From assembly GCA_027704905.1 (NCBI GenBank), contig CM051002.1, forward strand, positions 15,294,443 to 15,358,442: a stretch of 64,000 bases of DNA, read 5' to 3'. This document shows, one piece after another, positions 24,254 to 38,440 of the stretch. Each line of letters starts with the position of its first letter. The stretch's first letter is position 1. The notes under the pieces were generated by a model that was given only the letters and a program-made list of their open reading frames with translations, did not search any database and had not been told where the DNA came from. Both the position numbers and the translations under genes were made by a program. The stretch is from Muraenolepis orangiensis (taxonomy: Eukaryota > Chordata > Actinopteri > Gadiformes > Muraenolepididae).

Positions 24254-24641
24254 CCTATCGGCAGGCCCGGCGCCTATCGGCAGACCCGGCGTGATATTTT
24301 TTATAACCCTCTAAAACGTGAGAGGACACATTACGTGCCAGTGATCATATAACCAATAAAAATCACTGATTTCGGGCCCCCCCCCCCCCCCTCTCCCGCA
24401 ATAGGAATAGGAATAGGAATCTACTACTTCAGTTAGTAGACTCCCCCCCCCCCCCGTTGGACTTGACGATCGCGACCCCTTCCCCCCTCCCCGTTGGACT
24501 TCACGATCGCGACATTCCTCCCCCACTCCCCTGTTTTTGTAAGTTTCGAATTTGTCCGGTAAAATAAAATCTCAAAGGGGGGCCTCCACAGAAAATTTTG
24601 CCTAGGGCCTCCAAACGTCTAGAACCGGCCCTGCCTATCGG
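24254..24641. mobile_element. Non-autonomous hAT-like DNA transposon with 8-bp target duplication
   Basis: The octamer CCTATCGG occurs at 24254-24261, 24273-24280 and 24634-24641. The main body, 24281-24633 (353 bp), starts CAGACCCGGC and its other end reads, inverted, CAGGGCCGGT, so the terminal inverted repeats agree at 8 of 10 positions. Eight-base duplications and CAG-type ends are hAT hallmarks. The interior has long C runs (24378-24392, 24445-24457) and GGCCTCC/AGAACCGGCCCTG words known from fish hAT derivatives. It has no transposase. The extra octamer arises from a 19-bp tandem copy of end plus target site at 24262-24280. Confidence 0.8.
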
Positions 24642-24849
24642 TACCAAAATACAAAATAAAGTGTTTCGTCTGTGTTTGTTTCAACTACTGGAGGGATGCT
24701 TCTTGACCCTTCTGGAATAGTCTGAGTATTTTGTTGCTTATCAGGTTGCTATTAGCTGTACTTAGATTGCTGCAAGTACTTGTGCTTTCATTATCATTGG
24801 TCTATTCTTAGCTGCTATATGGTCAGTTTGTGTTTGTGTCGTAGCCAAT

Positions 24850-25210
24850 TGAAGGTAGTCTCACTTCTCAGTTCTCCACACTGGGGCCCTGTAGCTGCTC
24901 GCATTCAGTTCAACACCCTGGTGCTAGCCTACAAGGCAATGGAAGGAACAGTTCCTACTACCTCCAGGCTACGGTCCAACCTTACATCCCTGCCTGTCCA
25001 CTTCGCTCTGCTGCCTCGGGGCGTCTGCTTGCCCCGTCGCTAAAGGGCCCCTGTGGCCGATCTACACGTTCACAGGTCTTCTCTGTCCTGGCCCCACAGC
25101 GGCGGAATGAACTCCCCACTGATATCAGGACAGCAGAGTCGCTGCCCGTCTTCTGCCACAGGCTGAAAACCCACCTCTTCAGGAAGCACTACCCGGATCC
25201 TTCCTCTTAG
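24850..25210 (+). mobile_element. LINE reverse transcriptase C-terminal fragment, decayed
   Basis: The plus strand encodes, with frameshifts, FNTLVLAYKAMEGTVP and then segments resembling 'LAPQRRNELPTDIRTAESLPVF' and 'LKTHLFRKHYP', the usual end of fish L2/CR1-like LINE proteins. The copy at 40.95-41.6 kb has the equivalent order. No intact frame remains. Confidence 0.7.
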
Positions 25211-25439
25211 CACGTGTGTCTTGTTACCTCTATTGCTTGCTTGTCAGCTCCACTTTTAGACAATTGTTAGTGCTATTGTTAGCCAACTTATTGCACTTTA
25301 ACCTGAGCACCGGTTCTGCTCTTGGAGGCTTGTTAGGAATGTTATGCACCTATGACTTCTGGTGGCGAGTTATATTACCTACCTATGTTGAATGCACTAT
25401 TGTAAGCCGCTGACTGAAATTAATGTCACTTTCTTATTA

Positions 25440-26880
25440 ACAGATCCCCTTTTTGGTGCTCATGTATAACTTGCAATGGTCAGTTGGTTATTCTGACAAT
25501 TAAAACTAAATTATAGTACTTACAGTTTAGGTCAGTTTGAGTCAATTTCAACATATTAGCACTTCCAATCCCATTTTATTGAACTTATACGCTCTTAATA
25601 TACGCTCTTAACAGTCTATTTTTCCCCTTAATGTAATCAACAAGCCTGTTGTAGTCACACAGTTCATGGAATTCAGACATTATTGTTATTGCATTGTTGT
25701 ACATTATAGTGGAAATTATTGGAATATTATAAAACACTGAGACCTCAATGCCTCATGGTCACGTTTTACTTTTTAACTCAAGAACTCTCATTAACTCTAA
25801 CTATTTAACTCTTTAACTCCATCACTCTTTGACAATCATTGTATAAAAAAAAAACAATGTTCACATTATATACATATACATAAAGTATGAACTTTGGCAT
25901 AAGTTAGGCAGTACAAGTTAAGTTCTGTGTGTTAAGGAGTTTGTAAAATATATGGCTATATTTAATGGAGGAATCCTTTTTCCCTTCCCAGCGGCTATCT
26001 CAGATAGACGATTTAGATTACAGTTTGTAGCCGTCTATCAATCTTACATGATTTATTTCGAATTATTGTCTAGGAAAGCAGAAGTTCTTAGCAGGCCTCT
26101 TACTTTTTAAATTCTTAATGTTATTTTTTTGCGCTGTTGTTAGGACATTATATTAGTAATACTTATAATTAAGATTATGTAAACAGGCACATACCATTTT
26201 TCAAAACAACAAACCTGACCACTTTTGTAATCTAATAATATCTTCATAGTTTATGGTGAATTTGCAATGCATGATAGGAAATCTTTGTTTTACTAAAAGC
26301 CATATTTCTGATGTATTCTGAAAAATATAAAAATGTAATTGCACCATTCTCAGCATTCTCTCTCTCAGCGTTGGTCGTGTAATGTTGGACTAGACCATTA
26401 AATAACAAGACAAACATCCCACCCAAAGATGTAAATGAACAACTATAAGCATATCTACCATCTTCGCGTACATGAGTGTTGGGAGCAGAATGCTTATAAA
26501 AAACCTACAACCTGGTCCGGCAGAAATTATTGCATATTTCACATATGTCCAACAATAGACCTGTATGTCTAGAAATAAGATGTGTGTTTGAGGGGCTTAT
26601 AAAATGGCACTTTGGAATACAGACATTTTAGTCAATGAGACCAAGACAAGACCAACTGTCCCATCAGCAGATTTAAAACAGAATAATATCCGTCGCAGAC
26701 CTTCATCTGTTAAGACCTACACAACAACTGATAAAGACAGATCTCAGTCGATAGAGGAGGCCTCTGACCGGATGTTATAAACAGTTACATAACTCCCACT
26801 TATTCCTTGATTGCTGTTTGTAAAGAGTGACCATGAGGATTGTGACACAATTTAGTTGTACTGTTATAAAGGTTACAGGT
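25440..26880. other. AT-rich intergenic DNA
   Basis: I see no exon, recognisable repeat protein or RNA gene in this stretch. It is AT-rich with scattered T and A runs. Confidence 0.6.
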
Positions 26881-26884
26881 TGCA

Positions 26885-27002
26885 CTGTAATCACAACACC
26901 CTACCTCTACATATAGCTTACATATTTGTTGTTTACATACCTGTTCTCTCCCACTATCTCCAACTGTTGATATAACTGCATACCCCTGCTCACTACCTGC
27001 TG
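26885..27002 (+). mobile_element. Left half of an older LINE 3' tail, interrupted by another LINE
   Basis: Words such as 'CCTACCTCTACATATAGCTTA', 'GCATACCCCTGCTC' and 'CACTACCTGCTG' match, with substitutions, the 3' UTR of the Rex1-like LINE at 52365-52515. The match breaks at 27002, exactly where the younger LINE begins, and resumes at 31026-31345. Confidence 0.75.
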
Positions 27003-27188
27003 GGGTCATGAAAGGAGTGTCCACGTCGCGGCCCTGGGAGTATTGACGAGATCGACATGATCAACTAGATACTGCTAATCCTATCACCACTACAAGCAAC
27101 AGTTACAAGCTACAAAACAAGCCACAAGCTACGCTACAAGCTACGCTGAAAGCTGCAAGCAAGCCACAGAACACCAAGAGAAAACATC

Positions 27189-28628
27189 ATGCCTGGAGAT
27201 AGACACAAAGGTCGATGTCGTAAACGAGGGACCTCCTCAAGACCGGCATTGACAGTCATATCTGTGAACATTGAAGGGTTCTCCTCTGCAAAACAAACCA
27301 TCTTAGCCGACTTATGCAGCAAGCAACACTGTGACGTCCTCTGCTTGCAAGAGACGCACAGAGGGAGTGAAAACAACCGCCCCACCATACCAGGAATGGT
27401 CCTGGCCATTGAGCGACCTCACCGGCAGTACGGCAGTGCTATATTTGTAAAAACAGGCTCAGCTATAGAAGATACAGATATGTCAGATGACCATAATATC
27501 GAAGTCCTATCTGTTGAGCTAAGCAGTGTTGTAGTAACATCTGTCTATAAATCACCACCTGTAGACTTTGTATTTTCCCAGCCAATCCCCAAAGTACACG
27601 GCAAACCACAGATCATTATTGGTGACTTCAACAGCCACAGTACCCAGTGGGGCTACCCTGAAATGAACAAGGATGGAGAAGCAGTAGAGGACTGGATGGA
27701 TACTAACCAACTAAGTCTGATCCATGACCCCAAGCTACCACACTCGTTTTTCAGTGCTCGCTGGAAACGTGGCTACAACCCAGATCTCACCATGGTCACA
27801 AGTAACATCGCTGGACTGTGTAAAAAGACTGTGCTGGACCCTATTCCATCAAGCCAACACCGTCCCATTGGGATCCTAATCAATACGGCTGTAGTCCCAA
27901 CCATCGTGCCCTTTAAAAGGCGCTTCAACTACAATAAAGCAGACTGGAAAGGTTTCACCAACGAGCTGGAAGAAAAGATCAAAAATATAATACCAGTTAG
28001 CAAGAACTTCGCCCATGCCAAGAAGTTGGATCCCGCCCTCAATGCTAGCTGCCGCCTTATCACAGGCTGCCTGAAATCAACACCTACAGACCGTCTGTAC
28101 ATCCTGGCAGGCATAGCCCCACCAGAGATACGACGAAATGCAGCAAGCAAGAAAGAGCGCCAACAACAGTCTACTGACCAAAGACATCCTCTCTTCGGCC
28201 ATGTGCCAGCCAAAAGCCGCCTTAAATCCAGGAAAAGTTTCCTGAAGAGCGTCCCACCCCTCGGAACACCGAGCACAAGCAGTGAAAGAGTCACTCGGTG
28301 GGAAGAAAGACTTGACAACCTCCCATCAGCAACAACAATGGAGCTAAAGGCGAGCGAGGCACTGCCCCCTGGAGCAGACACCAACTACGCAGTGTGGAAA
28401 TGCCTAAACAGAATAAGATCTGGTGTTGGACGTGCAAAAGCCACTCTCGCCAAATGGGGATACCTAAATGACGGGGACGTTGTGTGTGACTGCGGCATCG
28501 AACCACAAACCATGCAGCACCTCCTGATATGCCCCCTGCTGGAGCAACCCTGCACAGCATCGGACTTGGCAGAGTCTGTCACTGAGAAGGGACAGCATTG
28601 TGTTCAGCTGTGGCTGAACCACATCTAG
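27189..28628 (+). CDS. Retrotransposon protein: endonuclease domain fused to the polymerase C-terminus (RT missing), 479 codons
   Basis: One open frame from the ATG at 27189. Residues about 20-255 are an APE-type endonuclease with CLQETHRG (catalytic Glu), IIIGDFNSHSTQWG and SSQHRPIGI, the last being an SxHRPI variant of the usual SDHxPI. At residue 275 (base 28011) it jumps directly into the element's C-terminal region (AHAKKLDPALNASCRL onward, with CDCGIEPQTMQHLLICPLL), so the whole reverse transcriptase is absent from this frame. The C-terminal part is nearly identical to 30367-30981. The join lies inside codons, keeps the frame and gives a continuous ORF, but the product could not copy RNA. 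Inferred to be a by-product of rearrangement rather than a functional gene. Confidence 0.8.
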   Translation: MPGDRHKGRCRKRGTSSRPALTVISVNIEGFSSAKQTILADLCSKQHCDVLCLQETHRGSENNRPTIPGMVLAIERPHRQYGSAIFVKTGSAIEDTDMSDDHNIEVLSVELSSVVVTSVYKSPPVDFVFSQPIPKVHGKPQIIIGDFNSHSTQWGYPEMNKDGEAVEDWMDTNQLSLIHDPKLPHSFFSARWKRGYNPDLTMVTSNIAGLCKKTVLDPIPSSQHRPIGILINTAVVPTIVPFKRRFNYNKADWKGFTNELEEKIKNIIPVSKNFAHAKKLDPALNASCRLITGCLKSTPTDRLYILAGIAPPEIRRNAASKKERQQQSTDQRHPLFGHVPAKSRLKSRKSFLKSVPPLGTPSTSSERVTRWEERLDNLPSATTMELKASEALPPGADTNYAVWKCLNRIRSGVGRAKATLAKWGYLNDGDVVCDCGIEPQTMQHLLICPLLEQPCTASDLAESVTEKGQHCVQLWLNHI

Positions 28629-28767
28629 CCAAGCCTTGTAACTGACTGTCTTGTGGACACGATAAGAAGAAGACTACCTGCTGTATATACATGTATATAT
28701 ATTTATCTTATAAATATTATTATCTTATATAACTGCATACCCCTGCTCTTGATACTTGTATACGTAC

Positions 28768-28808
<41 letters not shown>

Positions 28809-28820
28809 CCTATAATTCTG
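28011..28820 (+). repeat. Direct repeat, copy 1 (C-terminal coding, 3' UTR and flanking tail)
   Basis: Matches 30367-31169 almost base for base over about 800 bp. The differences noticed are near base 28570 (GAGTCTGTCACTGAGAAG here, GAGTTTAATGAGAAG in copy 2) and the length of the AT run near 28775. Because it includes flanking host sequence beyond the element's 3' end (28673-28820), it arose after insertion by DNA duplication, not by retrotransposition. Confidence 0.92.
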
Positions 28821-28828
28821 AATGAACT

Positions 28829-30981
28829 GTGCTGAAAACTGCTCGGAAACATATCCCACGAGGCTGTAGAGTTGAATATATACCAGGACTTTCAAAGGAC
28901 TGTGCAGGACTCTATGACAACTACGTCAGCATGTTTGAAGCAGATCCCTTCTCAGATGAAACAACTGCCCAAGGCGAGAAGGTGATGGAAAGCATTGCCC
29001 AAGAGCGAAGCAAGACCTGGAATGCTCTTATAGAGTCCACAGACATGTCAAAAAACAGCAAGAAAGCATGGGCACTTATTCACAAGCTACGGGGTGATCC
29101 TAAAGCAGCTCCTCAGCACCCAAAAGTCACTGCCAACCAAGTTGCCAACCAATTGCTCGAAAATGGAAAGAGTAGAAAGAGAGGGAAAAAGACCAAGCTG
29201 AACCGCAAGAAATACATCGAGGACCCTGCTTTTACAAGACAGCTTACTATGGAAGAGCTGGAAGGGGGAATCTCTATCCTCAAACCAGGAAAGGCAATTG
29301 GACTGGATAATATCGCAACGGAACAGATCAAGCACTTCGGTCACAAGGCAAAGACGTGGCTTCTACAGCTCTACAATGAGTGCTTAACAACACACAAGCT
29401 CCCTAACATCTGGAAGAAAGCCCACATTATAGCACTGCTGAAACCTGGGAAAGATCCATCCGCTCCCAAGAACTTCAGACCAATCTCACTTTTGAGCCAC
29501 ACCTACAAGCTCTTTGAACGTCTGATCCTCAACAGAATTGGTACCTTTGTTGACGAACACCTCATCCCTGAACAAGCAGGTTTCCGCCCTGGCAAGTCGA
29601 CAACTAGCCAAGTACTCAACCTCACCCAGTACATCGAAGACGGATATGAGGAAGGGATGGTAACTGGTGTGGTGTTTGTCGACCTCTCAGCTGCCTATGA
29701 CACAGTCAACCACAGACGTCTCCTCAGCAAGATCCTGGAGACCACAAGAGACACCCGTCTGACAGAGTTGATTGAAAGCATGCTTGAAAATAGGCACTTC
29801 TTCGTTGATCTAGGAGGAAAGAAAAGCAGGTGGCGAAGACTCAGGAATGGCCTCCCACAGGGAAGTGTGCTTGCACCACTTCTCTTTAACATCTACACCA
29901 ACGACCAACCAAAAGTGCAGACACCCGCCGCTTCATCTATGCAGATGATCTTGGCATAGGTGCACAAGCCACTGATTTCAAAGTTGTGGAAGACAGACTC
30001 TCCAACGCTCTGGCAGAGCTAACACCTTACTATGAAGAGAACCACCTACGTGCAAACCCATCTAAGACACAGGTGTGTGCCTTCCACCTGAGAAACCGTG
30101 AAGCCAAGCGCCAACTGAAGGTCAGCTGGTCAGGAACCTCCCTTGAACACTGTGAGCACCCAGTCTATCTAGGGGTAACCCTGGACAGATGCCTCTCTTT
30201 TAAGACCCACACTGAGAAGACCAAGTGCAAAGTGAGTGCGAGGAACAACATCATCCGCAAGCTCACTGGCACAACCTGGGGTGCTAACCCACAGACTCTG
30301 AAGTCAACCGCACTAGCCCTCTGCTACTCAGCTGCCGAGTATGCCTGCCCAGTATGGGAGCGAGCTGCCCATGCCAAGAAGTTGGATCCCGCCCTCAATG
30401 CTAGCTGCCGCCTTATCACAGGCTGCCTGAAATCAACACCTACAGACCGTCTGTACATCCTGGCAGGCATAGCCCCACCAGAGATACGACGAAATGCAGC
30501 AAGCAAGAAAGAGCGCCAACAACAGTCTACTGACCAAAGACATCCTCTCTTCGGCCATGTGCCAGCCAAAAGCCGCCTTAAATCCAGGAAAAGTTTCCTG
30601 AAGAGCGTCCCACCCCTCGGAACACCGAGCACAAGCAGTGAAAGAGTCACTCGGTGGGAAGAAAGACTTGACAACCTCCCATCAGCAACAACAATGGAGC
30701 TAAAGGCGAGCGAGGCACTGCCCCCTGGAGCAGACACCAACTACGCAGTGTGGAAATGCCTAAACAGAATAAGATCTGGTGTTGGACGTGCAAAAGCCAC
30801 TCTCGCCAAATGGGGATACCTAAATGACGGGGACGTTGTGTGTGACTGCGGCATCGAACCACAAACCATGCAGCACCTCCTGATATGCCCCCTGCTGGAG
30901 CAACCCTGCACAGCATCGGACTTGGCAGAGTTTAATGAGAAGGGACAGCATTGTGTTCAGCTGTGGCTGAACCACATCTAG
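28829..30981 (+). pseudogene. Retrotransposon reverse transcriptase and C-terminal region, one frameshift
   Basis: First frame 28829-29959: N-terminal linker (CRVEYIPGLSKDCAGLYDNY), then RT motifs KPGKAIGLDNI, NFRPISLLSHTYKLFERLI, EQAGFRPGKSTTSQVL, VFVDLSAAYDTVNH and GLPQGSVLAPLLFNIYTND. Just before the catalytic FIYADD box the frame breaks. FIYADDLG is read in the next frame from about 29925, which continues through YLGVTLD and the C-terminal zinc-knuckle-like segment to the stop at 30979-30981. A single one-base loss (or two-base gain) near 29905-29925 explains it. There is no ATG at 28829 (the first codon is GTG), since the real start is the endonuclease upstream, separated by the 810-bp insertion. 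The element therefore appears dead. Confidence 0.85.
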
Positions 30982-31120
30982 CCAAGCCTTGTAACTGACT
31001 GTCTTGTGGACACGATAAGAAGAAGACTACCTGCTGTATATACATGTATATATATTTATCTTATAAATATTATTATCTTATATAACTGCATACCCCTGCT
31101 CTTGATACTTGTATACGTAC

Positions 31121-31157
<37 letters not shown>

Positions 31158-31169
31158 CCTATAATTCTG
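30367..31169 (+). repeat. Direct repeat, copy 2 (in place)
   Basis: The original-position partner of 28011-28820. Here it continues naturally from reverse transcriptase (upstream word CCAGTATGGGAGCGAGCT) and into the older LINE tail downstream. Confidence 0.92.
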
Positions 31170-31345
31170 CACATATCTCATACCTACTCTATAAGTTCTT
31201 TTATACCAGTTTTTACACCTAGTAGACCTATTTCCATCCTATTTTACCACTGTACATTATATATTACCGTGCACTTTACATTTGCACTCTGGTTCGATGC
31301 CAAATTATTTTCGCCGTACTGTACTGTTGTGCTGTGCAATAACAA
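31026..31345 (+). mobile_element. Right half of the older Rex1-like LINE 3' tail
   Basis: Resumes the match to 52504-52805: 'CTACCTGCTGTATATACAT', 'GCACATATCTCATA', 'CCTAGTAGAC', 'TATATTACCGTGCACTTTAC' and the terminal 'TGTGCTGTGCAATAACAATAC'. It contains an AT run at 31125-31152. Confidence 0.78.
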
Positions 31346-31775
31346 TACATTTGAATCTTAGGTAATGTAATGGGGGTTACAGGGATTATGCCCCTAAATA
31401 TCTGCAAATGATGCCAGGCTTCAATAGTCATAGCATGCCTAGTGAATGAGGAGCTCCAAGGGGAACAATGATGGAGGTGTGAGCTGGTGTTGTTTAGGAA
31501 CATCCTCGTGGCTGAGAGGGAGAATGCAGACAGCAAACACCAAGGAGGACAACATGTTTTGCATGTCTGTGTTCATGACTGGTGGGTGTTCTTAAATGCA
31601 CAAGTGACCGAACATGAGAACCCTGGTTAACAACCGAAGATGGAGGTCCATTGGTCCACTGGTGTGATGTCATCCAAGGTTAAAATGCAAACCCTGGCAA
31701 ACATCCACTAGTACAGGACAGTTCACAGTACCAAGAATGCTGACGTAAAGCTATTCACCGTGTGTGTGTGTGCGC

Positions 31776-31813
<38 letters not shown>

Positions 31814-31827
31814 TGTGTGGTGTGTGT

Positions 31828-31884
<57 letters not shown>

Positions 31885-32270
31885 TGAGAGAGAGAGCGAG
31901 AGAGCGAGAGAGAGAGAGAGAGGGGGGGGGGTGGTGTGGGACGGGATTAACAATTGTTACAAATGTTGGCCTATTATCTAGCAATGGAAACTGTGTGTGT
32001 ATATATGCGTATGTGTAAATAATAACCCTGCACCACAGAGGGATAGAATGAATACGTACAAGGATGTGAAATTCAAATGACTTTGTCTTAAATTCATAGC
32101 TCACAGTAGAAAACTAAAAACTAAAAACATCTGATCGACCCGTTAGTCAGCACTAACCTACCCCTGCTGCCGATAGGTACTAGACTAGAGGTTCTCTACA
32201 TGTTCCATGTCCACCCTGCCCCATCTAACCATACCGCAGTCTGCTTCTGTTTTCCAGTGTGCTGCTGTGA
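31346..32270. other. Intergenic DNA with a GT/GA microsatellite
   Basis: Contains an interrupted (GT)n at about 31760-31883 followed by GAGAGC repeats and a G run to 31931. Nothing else is recognised. Confidence 0.7.
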
Positions 32271-32279
32271 TCCCCACCT

Positions 32280-32645
32280 GAAGGATACCGGCCAGCATCA
32301 CACAAATCATCTTCTCATTTTATTATTTGTATATTGTGTATATTATATGTATATTATTATTATTATCTTTGTACTTTGTACATTACTATAAGTCACTTAT
32401 GGCACCCATTGCACTCCTGAACCATCCCTGGAAGGAGGGATCCCCTTCCACTCTGTGTTCCTTCTCAAGATTTCTTCCTACGTAATTAAGGGATTTTCTT
32501 GGCCTTAGGGGGGCTAGGGTTTGGGGGGTGTGGCTAAGGGGGGGGCGGGGCTTAGGGTTTGGGGGGTGTTGTAAACATGTGGCATGTGAAGCCCTTTGAG
32601 ACTATAACTGTGATTAAGGGCTATACAAATAAAATTGACTTGACT
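32280..32645 (+). mobile_element. Fish dispersed repeat 3' tail (class uncertain)
   Basis: Words 'CCATCCCTGGAAGGAGGGAT', 'TTTCTTCC', 'AAGCCCTTTGAGACTATAAC' and the end 'GGGCTATACAAATAAAATTG' plus ACTTGACTTG are familiar from a very common fish retroposon tail. It includes two GGGGGGTG-rich segments at 32505-32570. Confidence 0.6.
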
Positions 32646-32647
32646 TG

Positions 32648-32698
32648 ATCTCAAATGTACATCACCATAGAATCTACGGTGATGTGGACATTTGAGAT
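32648..32698. repeat. Imperfect hairpin (inverted repeat)
   Basis: Arms 32648-32668 and 32676-32698 (ATCTCAAATGT..ACATCACC) pair with a 2-base bulge and one mismatch around a 7-base loop. Confidence 0.9.
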
Positions 32699-32711
32699 GT
32701 GTTTAGATTTC

Positions 32712-32778
32712 TCTTTCCCTAGTAATGTTTGCATATCATCTACGGCATAGATGATATGCAAACATTACTAGGGAAAGA
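32712..32778. repeat. Perfect 30-bp inverted repeat with 7-base loop
   Basis: The left arm 32712-32741 begins TCTTTCCCTAGTAATG. The right arm 32749-32778 is its exact reverse complement, and the loop is ACGGCAT. It lies 13 bp after the previous hairpin. Confidence 0.95.
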
Positions 32779-33013
32779 TAATGATTGAGAGTGATACATA
32801 ACTCATTCTGATGTGTGAATAAATACATGGTTACATTATATGTATAATTGATATGATTGGTAGAAGTGGAGGCTCTACGGCTAGTTAGTTTGTGTTGAGC
32901 GTAGTTTGAATGTTTGGTAACGTTGCTAAACGTTGCTAAAGTCGGCCCGACATAACTTACACCATGCATTGCCTGCTGGCATTTGAGGATGTGAGGACAT
33001 GCGGTTAGAAAGA

Positions 33014-33224
33014 GTGCTCCCGACTGGGTGTTTCCGACTTGGGTGCTCCCGACTGGGTGTTTCCGACTTGGGTGCTTCCGACTGGGTGCTCCCGACTGGG
33101 GTGCTCCCGACTGGGTGCTTCCGACTGGGGTGCTCCCGACTGGGTGCTTCCGACTTGGGTGCTTCCGACTGGGTGCTCCCGACTGGGGTGCTCCCGACTG
33201 GGTGCTTCCGACTGGGGTGCCACG
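33014..33224. repeat. 15-16-bp minisatellite upstream of ccndbp1
   Basis: About 13-14 copies of GGTGCTCCCGACTGG alternating with GGTGCTTCCGACTTGG and GGTGTTTCCGACTTGG variants, roughly 390 bp before the ccndbp1 start codon. Confidence 0.93.
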
Positions 33225-33614
33225 ATACAAACGTGTTAAGGAGATACCGTCATCCAGTCCAATCTGGCAACACACATCCCACACAGAAACACCCGAGAAA
33301 CAACCGTTTGATATGATATCAGTACATCGGGAGATTGGAGTAATCCATTACCAATAGGAGGCACGGCGGGAGTAAGGGAGAAATCGTTCAAATATGTTAC
33401 ATCGCTCGTTTTTAATAAACAAATACACCAAATTCACGACTGAAAACGTATCTTCATTCTACCGCCAGGGAGCGACATAGCGTTGAAATGTGTGTCACGT
33501 TGATACCCCTCCGAGCAGTATGGTCCTACTTGAAACGTTGTCCCCTCCGCAACTTCAGCTCCGCTACACTAGTTCCACAACACGACGCGCTTCACACATG
33601 CTCTCCTGCTCGCC

Positions 33615-38314
<4,700 letters not shown>

Positions 38315-38434
38315 AGGCATTGGCTGACACACACTATAACCGAAACAATGAATGCAGAATTTAAAGAAATGTCACATGTCAGTTGCACCACCAGTTCATT
38401 TTATTTATTTGACAATTATACTGCAATAACTAAT

Positions 38435-38440
38435 AATAAA
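38435..38440 (+). terminator. Candidate poly(A) signal for ccndbp1
   Basis: AATAAA 246 bp after the stop codon, with GT-containing sequence downstream. Confidence 0.5.

Larger units (their letters stand above)
27003..31025 (+). mobile_element. Non-LTR retrotransposon (I/jockey-like), nested, internally rearranged
   Basis: The element lies between two copies of the 11-mer ACTACCTGCTG (26992-27002 and 31026-31036), which occurs once, uninterrupted, in the related tail at 52504-52514; this is its target-site duplication. Order: 5' leader 27003-27188, endonuclease coding, then an 810-bp out-of-place copy of its own 3' part, then linker, reverse transcriptase and C-terminal region, then a 44-bp 3' UTR ending GATAAGAAG. 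Clade assignment is tentative. It rests on an apurinic-type endonuclease, a FIYADD reverse transcriptase and a CDCG...H...C zinc-knuckle-like end. Confidence 0.88.
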
